Source of the DNA: Lepus europaeus
Taxonomy: Eukaryota; Chordata; Mammalia; Lagomorpha; Leporidae
Assembly (NCBI RefSeq): GCF_033115175.1
Contig: NC_084830.1
Span: 47,251,409 to 47,315,408, forward strand
Length of the DNA: 64,000 nt
Reading direction: 5' to 3'
Positions 10,067 through 20,370 of the stretch are shown here, one piece after another (position 1 is the first letter of the stretch; every line of letters starts with the position of its first letter). The translations under genes were made by a program, and so were the position numbers. The notes under the pieces were generated by a model. That model had not been told where the DNA came from. It did no database searches and saw nothing but the letters and a program-made list of their open reading frames with translations.

Positions 10067-11612
10067 ATTACATCCATGACCACATGCAACATTCAACTGA
10101 GTGAAGTCTTGGCTAAAATTTGATGGAATCCCTAGAATTGGTCATGTCAAAGCTTTTATGTTCTTTGGATGACTAAAGAAGTATCCATTAATAGGTAACT
10201 GAATCAGCAAGACTTTAACTTTAATAAACACCATGCCAAAAGTAGTACAGTTGAAAAGTAGGAGGTAGTAATGCAATTTAAAACTAGAGAGGAGTAGGAA
10301 TAAGGAGATGAAATAGTATCAACTTTCATAATAACATGAAATAGTATTTCCATTGTTGACAACTAGACTTGTAAATTTTAAAACAATTAGGAAACTATGT
10401 CTCTTCCTATTTGTTCATAGTCTTTTAACTCAAGAAATTAAAATCCGTCCTTCAGAAGTACACAAGTGCAATTTTTTCAACATGGCAAGTGAAGATGTTT
10501 CAAATAATGTAGGATAGATGAATAGAAATAGGAGAATGAATTCAGGAAAAAATTGAAGTTAAGCATAAGTTATTGAATACCTACTGAGAACACTGTACAA
10601 TAGGAAGATTGATAAGTTTTTATTCATTCCAGATTAAGTACAGAATATAAATGTGAAGAACTGTCTTTTTATTTTAGTATTACAAGATAAATAGTTTCAG
10701 CCTTTCCTTTCTAGACTAATCTTATCTGGGGCTTTTACTATCCAAGTGTGGAAGACATGACTTTACACAATATCAAGTATATGCAATCAAATGTAACTTT
10801 TTTTTAAAATAGGTATACCAGATGTTTTAGTCCTCATAAGGTAAACAAATAAAAACAAGTTGTCTACAGTATGTATGCACCTAATACCATACAGATGCCC
10901 AAAAAAGGTTAATCTAACTTAATCACATTTTGCTGAGTTTCACATTCATACCTAGATGAATTTATCAACAAAGCCACAGTATCTTATCAGATAATCACTT
11001 TGGGAACTGAATGACTTATTCAGTCAACAAAAGCTGATTGAATTAACTTCACACTTGCTACATCTAAATTTCTTTGGATTAGAAGAGTTGCCCATGCAAA
11101 TTTAAGTAAACAATGCGAAGGTCCAGAGATCTAAAATATGCAGTAGACATATCTCTTCACTAGCAAATCAGTTTCTTTTATTGAGAACTAGACAGACGCA
11201 GCCTCTGTCAAACCTTTTGGATTGCTCATAATTAGGAATTAGAGTTTTCATTTTTCATGCCCTGATAGTTCTACAAATTGAAAATATTTTATAGTTTTCT
11301 CTTTCCATTCTATCTTCTGTTTATAAAGAGAAAACAAAGCAGTAAAAAATGGAGAACAAGGGCTGTCTATGATGCTCAATGCCCTGCCAATTATATTGCA
11401 CATTACTCTTTAAAATATACTTCACAGTGTTTAGTACTAACTTAAGGTGATTTCATATGGCATTTTAACTGTTTCTGTTACTTCCCAAGATTTATGAATA
11501 ATCTAAAGAATTCTTATCAGATAATTTAAAGAGAAAGGATTATTTTTTGGTAAATTCTCCTAGACCTGTAATATTATTTTCAACATTTTATCTCCAAGTA
11601 TGGGATTATGTA
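10067..11612. other. No recognised element
   Basis: About 1.5 kb of AT-rich sequence. 'gttattgaatacctactgag' near 10570 may be an antisense L2 trace. No gene recognised. Confidence 0.45.
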
Positions 11613-11625
11613 TTAGGAAATTTTC

Positions 11626-11953
11626 TTTTTTTTCTTTTTCTTTTTTTGGACAGGCAGAGTTAGGCAGAGAGAGAGAGAAACAGAGAGAAAGATCTTCCTT
11701 TTCCATTGGTTCACCCCCAAAATGGTCACTACGGCTGGTGCGCTGTGCCAATCCGAAGCCAGGAGCCAGGTACTTCCTCTTGGTCTCCCATGCGGGTGCA
11801 GGGCCCAAGAACTTGGGCCATCCTCCGCTGCCTTCCTGGGCCACAGCAGAGAGCTGGATTGAAAGAGAAGCAACCAGGACAGAACTGATGCTCCAACCCG
11901 GAGTGCCAGCGCTGGAGGCAGAGAATTAGCCAAGTGAGCCGCGGTGCCGGTCA
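11626..11953 (-). mobile_element. CSINE, young type, antisense
   Basis: Pyrimidine-rich tail, 'ggacaggcagagttaggcag', 'ccattggttcacccccaaaa', 'tcttggtctcccatgcgggt', 'ctgggccacagcagagagct', 'attagccaagtgagccgcgg', 'tgccgg'. A plausible imperfect TSD is 'aggaaattttc' (11615-11625) and 'aggacaatttc' (11954-11964 region), 9 of 11. Confidence 0.93.
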
Positions 11954-12044
11954 AGGACAATTTCAAATTTATGTTGTAATGTTATATCTATTTTTACAAA
12001 AGTGACAACATATCATACAATTCAGGGAGAGCATCATCATATAA

Positions 12045-12778
12045 TTTTTTTAATTAGTTGATTTATTTAGCTTTTAAGGTGAACAAATTTCATGTATGTC
12101 ATATATACAGATTTAGGAGCATAGTGATTCTTCCCACCCTTACCTTCCTCTGCCTCCCTTTCTTTAATTTTTACAATGATCTACCTTCAGTTTATTTTAT
12201 AATCATAAGATTAACTCTACACAAAGTAAGCAATTCAAGAAATAGTAAACAGAAAATAACACTGTTCTTCAACAGCAGAGACCAGGGCTATAAACAATCA
12301 ACAAATCTCAAGATGTCGACTTTGATCATACACATTACATTTTTTTGTACTCTATTAGTTACCACAGATCAGGGAAAACATATGGTATTTGTCTTTTGGG
12401 GATTGGCTTATTTCATTAAATATAATAATTTCCAGTTGTATTCATTTTATTGTAAAAGACAGAATTTCATTCTGTTTTATGACTGAGTAGTATTCCAGTA
12501 GTATACCTATCTATCTATCTACCTACATACCTATCTAGATGTATCACATTTTGTTTATCCTGTCATCAGTTGATGGATGTCTGGGTTGATTCCCTATCTT
12601 ACTTTTTGTGAATTGAACTCTAATAAACATAGGGGTGCAGGTAACTCTTTCATATGCTGATTTCATTTATTTTGGGTGAATTCCCAGAAGTGGTATCTCT
12701 GGGTCATATGGTACATCTAGTTTCAGATTTCTGAAGTATCTCCACACTGTCTTCCAAAATGGCTGTATTTAATGGCTC
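12045..12778 (-). mobile_element. Older L1 fragment: ORF2 end plus 3' UTR
   Basis: On the minus strand the sequence runs through the ORF2 C-terminal part into a 3' end whose complement here reads 'agatttaggagcatagtgat' and 'aggtgaacaaatttcatgta'. Antisense landmarks include 'ggctgtat', 'gaattcccagaagtggtatc', 'gggtcatatggtacatctag' and 'gactgagtagtattccag', all classic L1 ORF2 complements. A (CTAT)n expansion lies near 12508-12535. Frames are broken. The 3' end matches the fragments at about 20.1-20.4 and 36.9-37.05 kb rather than the younger L1s. Confidence 0.85.
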
Positions 12779-12899
12779 CAATGGAATTGCAATTTAATGT
12801 ACTAAAAAGTGGCTTACATCTCACTTGGTTATAGTATTTAGCCTGCAACTTTAATACAGACTCAGATGTTCAAAGTAGTGAATTTATCATTAATTGTTC

Positions 12900-13010
12900 C
12901 AATATCCAAATACAGGTCATATCCATTTTATTGATGAGGAAACTAAATCATATTGTGCTAAAATGCTTTGCTGGATGTCCAACAAATGTTCAGTATCAAA
13001 TTTGGAAATA
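12900..13010 (-). mobile_element. MIR-like fragment
   Basis: 'ccattttattgatgaggaaa' followed by 'ctaaatcatattgtgctaaa' resembles the antisense MIR core 'ccattttacagatgaggaaa...ctgag'. Confidence 0.55.
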
Positions 13011-13560
13011 AATTTTTCAACTCACTCGAAATTAACTCATTGAAAAATTGTATTTTTGATTATGTGTTCTGAGTGTTCCAATGGGAGACTATTTGCAATG
13101 AGATAAAAAATTATTTGGCTGCAGTTAATGCCAGAGGTTGACTTGTGAGCTTCAGCTATTTGACAATCACTCCTCATTTATTCTGGTAGTGGCCCAAACA
13201 CAAGTTATTCTTACAGTTCCCAGAGAAGAGGGAAAGAAGAAATTGGCATTTTCATTCCAGTGATACATCCATTTTTCTCATACTATTCTTTAGAATTTGA
13301 AAAGCCCTAGTGAAAATAAAATTTCTACTCTTTTATTTTGGCATGGGAAGCAAGGAGGAGAAATCCAGTTATTACCAGCCATTTGAAGAGAATCTGCATG
13401 CAAATGTCAGTGAAGTATATAAGGCAGAGGTTTTAAGGAAAGCAAGTCTAATTTTGTCATTTACTAGGCACTTGGCTGTTATTAAAAGAAGCCTTTCTGA
13501 GTAGAACGTGGAATGGAAAGATCCACAGCGATACAGGTGCATCAGAGTTTTTCATATAAG
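13011..13560. other. No recognised element
   Basis: Unique-looking sequence. The 64-codon frame at 13310-13504 shows no recognisable domain. Confidence 0.4.
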
Positions 13561-13564
13561 CAGA

Positions 13565-13700
13565 GGCAGAAGACTAGACACAGAATCTACTGTTTGATCC
13601 AGGCCACCACTGACTGTTAGGACCTTTGAACAAGTAATTTCAGTTGTTTGGAATCTGATATTTTCATCTATAAAATGATGACATTATGTTACAATAACTT
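13565..13700 (+). mobile_element. MIR-like fragment
   Basis: 'gacctttgaacaagtaattt' with 'attttcatctataaaatgat' follows sense MIR ('gaccttgggcaagt...tcctcatctgtaaaatg'). Confidence 0.5.
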
Positions 13701-14017
13701 TAAGGCCCACTGTCTCTAAATCATTACTATCATTTATTTAGTTTTGTTCATTTTCTAATCACTTCAACATGTTTGATGTACAGAAGGACAAAGACATTGC
13801 TATGCCAGAATGAATGCATTTATAGTAACTCCTATGTATGATTTGCATTCCTTGATGTACTGTGTAAAACAGAATGAATTAAAAACTTCAGTCTGGAATG
13901 AAGGATTTCTGATAGCTCAAAATAGAGGTGAATGTAAAAATATAATAATATTGCTACCATTAGAACAATTGCAACAAAAATCACATGGAATTGTGACAGT
14001 CTTTAGCAATAAACGAT
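13701..14017. other. No recognised element
   Basis: Unique-looking sequence between a MIR trace and a CSINE. The plus-strand frame starting at 13810 runs into the SINE and is not credible as a gene. Confidence 0.4.
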
Positions 14018-14337
14018 TTTTTTTCTTTTTTAAGATTTATTTATTTGAAAGGCAGAGTTACAGAGAGAGAGAGAGAGAGAGAGAGACCTCTTCCATTCAT
14101 TGGTTTGCTCCCCAAATGACCGCAACAACTGCAGCTGGGCCAATCCGAAGACAGGAGCCAGGAGCTTCCTCCCAGTCTCCCATGTGGGTGCAGGGGCCCA
14201 ACTACTTGGGCCATCTTCTATTGCTTTCCCAGGAGCATTAGCAGGGAGTTGGAGCAGCTGGGACTCGATCTGGAGCCCATATGGGATGCCAGCAGTGCAG
14301 GTGGCAGCTTTACCCACTGTGCCACAGCACCAGCCCT
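14018..14337 (-). mobile_element. CSINE, antisense
   Basis: 'taagatttatttatttgaaa', (GA)n at 14062-14085, 'cattggtttgctccccaaat', 'caggagcttcctcccagtct', 'gggcccaactacttgggcca', 'agcccatatgggatgccagc', 'tgccacagcaccagccc'. Intact over its length, moderately diverged. Confidence 0.94.
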
Positions 14338-14453
14338 CACAATAATTTTTTTTTTTTTTTTACTAAGTGAATTGTTTTAGTCATTACAAATATTTTACCA
14401 CCTTCTGTTCAACACATTCACATCAATAAATGTTTTTAAAAGACACATTTTGG

Positions 14454-14775
14454 GGCAGGCATTTGACACAGTGGTTAAGATGCCACTCAGGCCTTCCTCA
14501 TTCTGTGTCGGAATACCTGGGTTCAAGTCCCAGCTCAGCTTTCAATTTCAGCCTCCTGTTAGGGCACACCCTGAAAAGTAGCAAGGGAGTGTTCAAGTGA
14601 GTATATGCTATCCACGCAGAAGACCCAGATTGGTCTCCTGGCTTCAGCCTGCCCTGGCCCCGGCTGTTTCAGGCATTTGGAGAATAAATTAGCAGATGGA
14701 AGGCCTCCTTTTGTCTGTCTGTCTCTGTTTCTGGGTATCTTTTTTGCCTTTCAAAAGCCATTTAAAAAAAAAAGT
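14454..14775 (+). mobile_element. CSINE, old copy
   Basis: 'ggggcaggcatttgacacag', 'tggttaagatgccactcagg', B-box-like 'gggttcaagtcccagctcag', 'ctcctggcttcagcctgccc', 'caggcatttggagaataaat', 'gcctttcaaaagccattt' plus A-run. This belongs to the older, tRNA-like subfamily and is clearly diverged. Confidence 0.88.
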
Positions 14776-14999
14776 TCTTAAGAAGTTGTATCCAGGGGCA
14801 AATGCTCCATGGTAGTGCTCTTAGGATCTATATTAATGGCTCTTTCTTGGTATTTTTTTAAAATCTTCATCTTTTTCTTTCTTTTTTTTTTTTAATGTTT
14901 CTCTTCCTATCATTTTTTTCCCTCAAATGAAAAACCAGGCAATTGCTTTTATTATTGTTATTCATAGTGCTTTTAATAGACTTGTTTATTTCCCACTCT
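14776..14999. other. AT-rich spacer
   Basis: Pyrimidine-rich and poly-T stretches ('cttttttttttttaatg' near 14881). No recognised element. Confidence 0.4.
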
Positions 15000-15600
15000 G
15001 AATTCAAAAAGAACAGCTCAAATTCTGTTTTTCAAAAACCCTGGAATCATATTGCTCTTTACATATGTGGTCCTCAGTTGCTCCTGGGTGTGTTCTCTGC
15101 CCAGCCATTTGTCTGCTCCCACTGAGATATCTGCACTGCCTCCTCTCCTGAAACGCAATGAACCTCCCTATGGAAACAACCAAGAAGTAATAAAGGTTCC
15201 TTTTCAACTCCAACCAGGCTGGCATTTTGTTTCTCTCCGAAGTTAAGGAAAATGAAGAAAACGGGCATTATTGTTTCACTAAATGTACTGCAGCTTTAAG
15301 CATGTCGTGATTCTGTTATGCCTGACAAACAGCTAATACCTAACTGATTTCACTGGAAAATCCAGTATTTTAGCAAAACAGATTCATCTAAATGTGGCCT
15401 GAAACTACAAAGGAACCGAAAAACCAAGAAACAGCCCCTTCTGGTTGAGAAGTGCAGATGCCTTTGCTTTTTTCATTGGCAAGGCCAATAGTTTTTGCCA
15501 TTAGACATTTCATTTTCAAGAAACAGCTGTCCAGCTTGGACCTGTCATTTCTACAACTATGATTAGTTAGAGATGTTAGAAATAACAAAGTTACTCAAGC
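15000..15600. other. High-complexity unique block
   Basis: About 600 bases without simple repeats or any family I recognise, and with balanced composition. Possible transcription-factor-like words occur (for example 'cattattgttt' near 15267 and 'caattag'-like cores), but such words are common by chance. Overlapping frames of 60-73 codons lie on both strands with no domain. It is a candidate conserved non-coding block only because repeats are absent. Confidence 0.25.
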
Positions 15601-16218
15601 CAGTGGAGGCCACTAAGGCAGGAAGCCCATACCCCAACTGTAAGCATTGGAGCAGGGGAGTTACTTAATGGGGAAGCTAAGATAGTAATTTTCCTACTGT
15701 GAGTGATTGTCTTGATATTTCCCTTTTCTGAATGAAAGCCAACGGTAATTAATAACTATTTTTTATTTTTTGACATACCATCAATTGCTATGCATCTGGG
15801 GAGAACCTGTTAACTCCTTATTAGTCCTGGAATATAGATCAAATGTGATATAATAGATGGCCTTTGTGGGTTGTACACATAATAAACCCTTCAAATATAT
15901 TTTACTTTTTGATTTACAAAACCAGTCTATGCCTGGTACAATGCCATGTTTTATCCTATCTGGTAGGATATTTATTCTAACTTGATGGGTTGTTTGTAAC
16001 TCAGGATTGGGGCACAGTACCAACTATCCAACTAGCCTACCTATACTGATTGTACTATTTTCACAAACACTATGATAGTTATCATCTCTACAGGTAAATA
16101 GATACTATTTACTGGATCCAATTGCTTTGCTTATTTATATTTTTTTTTCTTGAGGAAAAGGACCATGCCTTTTATTTCTTATTTATATCTAGCTCTTTTT
16201 TTTAAAAAAGAATACAAT
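15601..16218. other. No recognised element
   Basis: AT-rich, unique-looking sequence up to the next CSINE. No gene recognised. Confidence 0.4.
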
Positions 16219-16219
16219 A

Positions 16220-16576
16220 GGCCGGCGCCACGGCTCACTAGGCTAATCCTCCACCTTGCGGCGCCGGCACACCGGGTTCTAGTCCCAGTCGGGGCACCAA
16301 TCCTGTCCCGGTTGCCCCTCTTTCAGGCCAGCTCTCTGCTGTGGCCCGGGAGTGCAGTGGAGGATGGCCCAAGTCCTTGGGCCCTGCACCCGCATGGGAG
16401 ACCAGGAGAAGCACCTGGCTCCTGCCATCAGATCAGCGTGGTGCGCCGGCTGCAGCACGCCTACCGCGGCGGCCATTGGAGGATGAACCAACGGTAAAGG
16501 AAGACCTTTCTCTCTATCTCTCTCTCTCACTGTCCACTCTGCCTGTCAAAAAAACACACACACACACACAAAAAAC
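16220..16576 (+). mobile_element. CSINE, young GC-rich type
   Basis: 'ggccggcgccacggctcact', 'aggctaatcctccaccttgc', B-box-like 'gggttctagtcccagtcggg', 'gcaccaatcctgtcccggtt', 'gaccaggagaagcacctggc', CT tract, 'ccactctgcctgtcaaaaaa', then a (CA)n interruption of the tail at about 16554-16571. Close to the youngest copies here. The 5' flank is A-rich and no clear TSD is visible. Confidence 0.95.
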
Positions 16577-16695
16577 TGTTGTACATATTTATCAGAAATA
16601 AAGTGTTTCAGATATGAAAACTCAGCCTCTACATTCTAAAAAGGCAGAAATGCATAGACCAACTTGGCTAAAAAGTCATTTAGAAAAGCAATTTT

Positions 16696-16935
16696 GAGGG
16701 CTAGCATCATGGTGCAGGAGTTAAAGACACTGCCTGGGATGCTGGCATTGCATATGAGTGCTGGTTTAAGTCCTGGCCACTTCACTTCTGATCCAGCACC
16801 TTGCTCAAGTGCCTGGGAAAATAGCAGAAGATAGCCCAATAGAAGATAGCCAGATAGAGTTCCTGGCTCCTGGCTTCAACCTGGCCAAGCCCTGACCATT
16901 GCAGCCATCTGGGGAGTGAACTAGCTGGTGGAAGA

Positions 16936-16981
<46 letters not shown>

Positions 16982-17012
16982 TCTGCCTTTCAAATAAGTA
17001 AATAAATATTTA
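16696..17012 (+). mobile_element. CSINE with (CT)n expansion and TSD
   Basis: 'gagggctagcatcatggtgc', 'gggatgctggcattgcatat', 'gttcctggctcctggcttca', 'accattgcagccatctgggg', then a pure (CT)n of about 20 units at 16938-16977 and the tail 'caaataagtaaataaatatt'. Direct repeats 'aaaagcaatttt' (16684-16695) and 'aaaagcaaatttt' (17013-17025) differ by one A. Confidence 0.93.
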
Positions 17013-17025
17013 AAAAGCAAATTTT

Positions 17026-18300
17026 AAAAGAGTAAATTAGAGATATGCCTAAGATGAAAGTTTGTTTCAGAGTTAACACATACACATACAGAGAGCAAGA
17101 GAGAGAGAGAGCGCGAGCGAGCAAGAGATGCATAAACACTCAAACTAATACTTTCAATATCCATTTCCACTTCTTACTTAGTAAGAAATTTCCTGGTCTT
17201 GAACTAGGCACAGAGTCATTAAGGATAAAGAATAATTCCCAAAGTCCCTTTGCAGATAAAGATATCTGTGATTAAGTTCTAGCCCATGGTATAAAAGGAG
17301 CTATGTTACCTTCTTACAGGATGCATTCTTAAAAGGAGTATCTTCTACCTCTTCTTAATTCCTGCTGTTTTGCAACTATAACAGCTGGAAGGTAGCAGTA
17401 CTTTGGATTGACATATGGATTCTGATTACTAAGTTTGGAAAAAGTACAAGGCACTTGAGTCCCTGACCCCAAGAATATAAGACCATCCATGGACAACATT
17501 TTATTAAGACACATATAAACTTCTATATCGTCCAATCAACTGTTATTTTAGGTTTTGCGTTAGCTTCAGCTACACTTCTACCTAATACAATCACTTACAT
17601 TACATAAACAATGGAATTAAAACAAGGGTGTGTAGGGAGTACAATTTCTGCTCAGACATAGAAAGAGCTTGGAAGTTGTCATTAGTATCCTTATAACAGG
17701 ATAAATGTAGGTAAACAACAACCTTGTGACTTTTTTAGGACCATAGAGCTAAAGTCATAAATTATCTCCCAAAATCTGGAGAAAGAGGGATATGCAAGAG
17801 ACAGAGGACCCTAGCATTTGCTTACCTGAAGCAGTTGTTTTGGGAGGAGTAAACTAGAAATGTTAATGAATTGGTGGGGGGGGGGGGGGTGGGGAGGAGT
17901 AGCAAATGGGAGATAGCATCAGAGTGAGAAGTTCCTGGAGGGCTTCATACATAAACAGCCTTTTCTTCCAAGAACCCCACCAGACTGTCATAGGGTAGAT
18001 CCTGGAGAGTATTCTTGCAGTTCTGGAAAGAGGTGAAGAGTGGCCATGGAGAAATTCACTAAAATCCTTTTCCGCTAGGCTTAGTGTCCTGGAAGGACAT
18101 CACCAGAGGGCAGCAGTAAAATCCCATCCCAGCTGGGGTTAGGGAACTCTGTGCCACTCCATCCTAGTTCACCTAAGAAAACAAACCCACAATATGCAGA
18201 AGTAAGTCATCAAAGATGTAGCCTGGGAAGACTGGAAAACTTCCGCTGAAGCCAGGAAAGGGATTAGGAGCAGAAGAAAGCAAGCTCTATTTCAAGAGCA
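17026..18300. other. No recognised element; contains G14 run
   Basis: Unique-looking sequence with a (GA)n patch at 17097-17112 and an uninterrupted run of about 14 G at 17876-17889 that continues into 'tggggagg'. No gene recognised. Confidence 0.45.
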
Positions 18301-19226
18301 GGGACAGAAACACATATGAAGACCACACCCATGGGATACAGGCCCATTCTGCACTCCAAAGACTGAGAGTTAATCAGAAAATTAGAAAATGTACTCCCCC
18401 AGCACACACACCACCACCACCACCATGTTAATAAGCCTAGAGGAGCAATGACAATAGACTATAGCTGAAAGAGCTAAAGGAGACAGATTCTGATTGAGGA
18501 TCAGCACAAAAAGAAACCCCAAAGCCAAAGGGGAGACAAAATGAGGCCACTAGAGGGATTGGAACCTTCTGGCACCCACAGCTACAACAAGCATCAAACA
18601 CAGCCAAATTCAGATCGGATTGATATCAATCCTCACAATAAAGCTCTGTTTATCTCAGTTTCTACTGCCTTTTATGACATTTGAAGCTATCAACAAAAAA
18701 TTACAAGACAAACCAAAAACACAGTTTGAAGACTCAAAGCTATCATCAAAACCAGACTCAGATATGTCACAGGTTTTTACATTATCAGACAGAAAAATCA
18801 AAATAACTGATTAAAATGTTAAAAACTCTACAGAAAAAGTAGGTAACATGTCAGATCAACTGGTGATATTAGCAGAGATGGAGAAAAACTAAGAAAAAAA
18901 TCAAAGGAAAGAATAGAAGTATGAGATACTCAATAGAGCTAAGGGAAGAATCAGTAAACTTGAAAACAGATAAATAGAAATAACTCAAACTGAAAAGTCT
19001 CGGAAATAAAGATAAAAAACGAAATAGAATAGAAATCAAAAAATGATGGAGAAATGTCAAATGGTCTAACATATTCATAAGTGAGATGATAGAAGGAGAA
19101 GAATGGAAGAATAGCAAAACAAAATAAATAATAGCAGAACATTTTCTAACATTATTGAGAGATGAAAAACAGATCAAGAAACTCCAAGAATACCAAGTAG
19201 GATGAATAAAAACACACGCAATCACT
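18300..19226 (+). mobile_element. Ancient L1: 5' UTR end and ORF1 start
   Basis: From about 18540 the sequence follows an ancient mammalian L1 in sense: 'ggattggaaccttctggcac', then the coiled-coil-encoding part of ORF1 ('agcagagatggagaaaaact', 'gaagaatcagtaaacttgaa', 'ctcaaactgaaaagtctcgg') and 'gaaactccaagaataccaag'. The frame is broken. It resumes after the LTR and U6 insertions, at about 19770. The 18300-18540 part is less certain. Confidence 0.7.
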
Positions 19227-19653
19227 GTATTAGTCAGCTTTTCATTATTATAGAAAACATCCAAGGCAACTAACATTATAAAGACGAAAGCTTTATTTAG
19301 CTCACCATTTTGGAAGTTCAAGGTTGGGCAGCCTCATTGGTGTGACTTCTGGTAAAGACAAAGGGTATCAGTGGTGGAACACATGCAGAGAAAAGATCAT
19401 GTGGTGAGCCAGGAAGCAATGAGAGAGGCTGGGTCCAACCTACTCACTCTGTAGATACTTAAGGAAACACTCTCAAAAAGGTTAGAAAGTGCTCAAAAGT
19501 GGATTGTTTTTATAACAATCTTCTCACAAGAACCACTTTCCAAGGGAACACCATCAATGACCTAAAGACTTAAAGTTTCTACCATCTTAGTACCATCAAC
19601 CTGTGACTTTGGGATTTAAACACTGCCACAAATTTGGGAACTAAATCATATTC
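19227..19653 (-). mobile_element. MaLR-type (ERVL-MaLR) solo LTR
   Basis: Read on the minus strand it begins TG ('tgaatatgatttagttccca') and ends CA ('gaaaagctgactaataca'). Near its 3' part 'gtgagctaaataaagctttc' includes an AATAAA signal, and a 'cttcctggctcaccacatga' segment is present. This is the layout of mammalian-apparent LTRs (MST/MLT1-like). About 427 bases, inserted in the ancient L1. No convincing 5-bp TSD remains, and no internal region is attached. Confidence 0.75.
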
Positions 19654-19655
19654 AG

Positions 19656-19764
19656 GTTTTTGCTTCCGCAGCACATATACTAAAATTGGAATGATACAGA
19701 AAAGATTAGCATGGCCCCTGCACAGGGATGACATGCAAATTCATGAAGTGTTCTATATGTTTTT
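19656..19764 (+). pseudogene. U6 snRNA retrocopy
   Basis: Near full-length copy of the spliceosomal U6 RNA: 'gcagcacatatactaaaatt', 'ggaatgatacagaaaagatt', 'agcatggcccctgcacaggg', 'atgacatgcaaattcatgaa' and 'gtgttctatatg' followed by T and A runs. It keeps the ACAG of the catalytic ACAGAGA region, but the element here reads ACAGAAA. Most differences from functional U6 look like CpG decay (for example gcaaattcgtg to gcaaattcatg). The 5' end 'gtttttgcttccgc' is also altered. No snRNA-type TATA or PSE is visible, since the upstream sequence is an LTR. It is therefore a processed copy and is not expected to be transcribed by its own promoter. Confidence 0.93.
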
Positions 19765-20370
19765 AAAAAATAATATTTGAACTTTAGCACACACACACAC
19801 ACACACACTCAACTGCAGAATACCAAAGGCAAAGAGTAAAACTTGAGAGCAACTACAGAGGGCGAAAAATTTACCTACAGTTGTACAAGAACTATAAATA
19901 CAAAAGTGAAATTTAAAGCGAAACTGGATGGTTGGTTTATACCTAAATATTTGATGTTCCAAATAATTATATCTGGCATTCTTGAAAAATAGGAAAAGGT
20001 ATTTTATAGCTATTGTTGCCATAAAGAGAGTACCACAATGTAATGTATAGGAGTGAAATTGACATTTTGAAATATTCATAAGTGAGCTCTTACAGCTCTT
20101 ATCCCTACTGTTGAGGAGCCGTGTTTTTGTTCTTCTTACTATTTGTCGAACTCTTTACTTAGTGTAGGGTTAATCTTTTGAGTATAAAGTAAACTGACAG
20201 TATATCATTGTAAAAAATGAGAGGAAATAAGAAAAGGAAGAAGAGTAAGAGTGAGAGAATGGACAGGATGGAGGGTAGGGTGGAAAGTATCTCTATGTTC
20301 CTAAACCTGTGTATATGAAATACATGAAATTTGTATACTTTAAATAACATTAAAAAACATATTAATATAT
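19765..20370 (+). mobile_element. Older L1 pieces: ORF1 continuation and a 3' end
   Basis: A (CA)n at 19788-19808 is followed by 'ataccaaaggcaaagagtaa' and 'aacttgagagcaactacaga', which continue the ORF1 interrupted at 19226. From about 20105 to 20365 the sequence is an older L1 3' end: 'gtcgaactctttacttagtg', 'gggtagggtggaaagtatct', 'atatgaaatacatgaaattt', A-rich end. The link between the two pieces is inferred; they may be separate copies. Confidence 0.65.

Noticed and set aside
18869..19321. 150-codon minus-strand frame rich in Phe/Leu/Ile
   Set aside because: It is the antisense of A-rich ancient L1 ORF1 sequence and crosses into the LTR. The apparent membrane-like composition comes from poly-A complements.
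19656..19764. Functional U6 snRNA gene
   Set aside because: Upstream is an LTR without a visible PSE or TATA at the right spacing, and the ACAGAGA region and 5' end are altered. It is a retrocopy.
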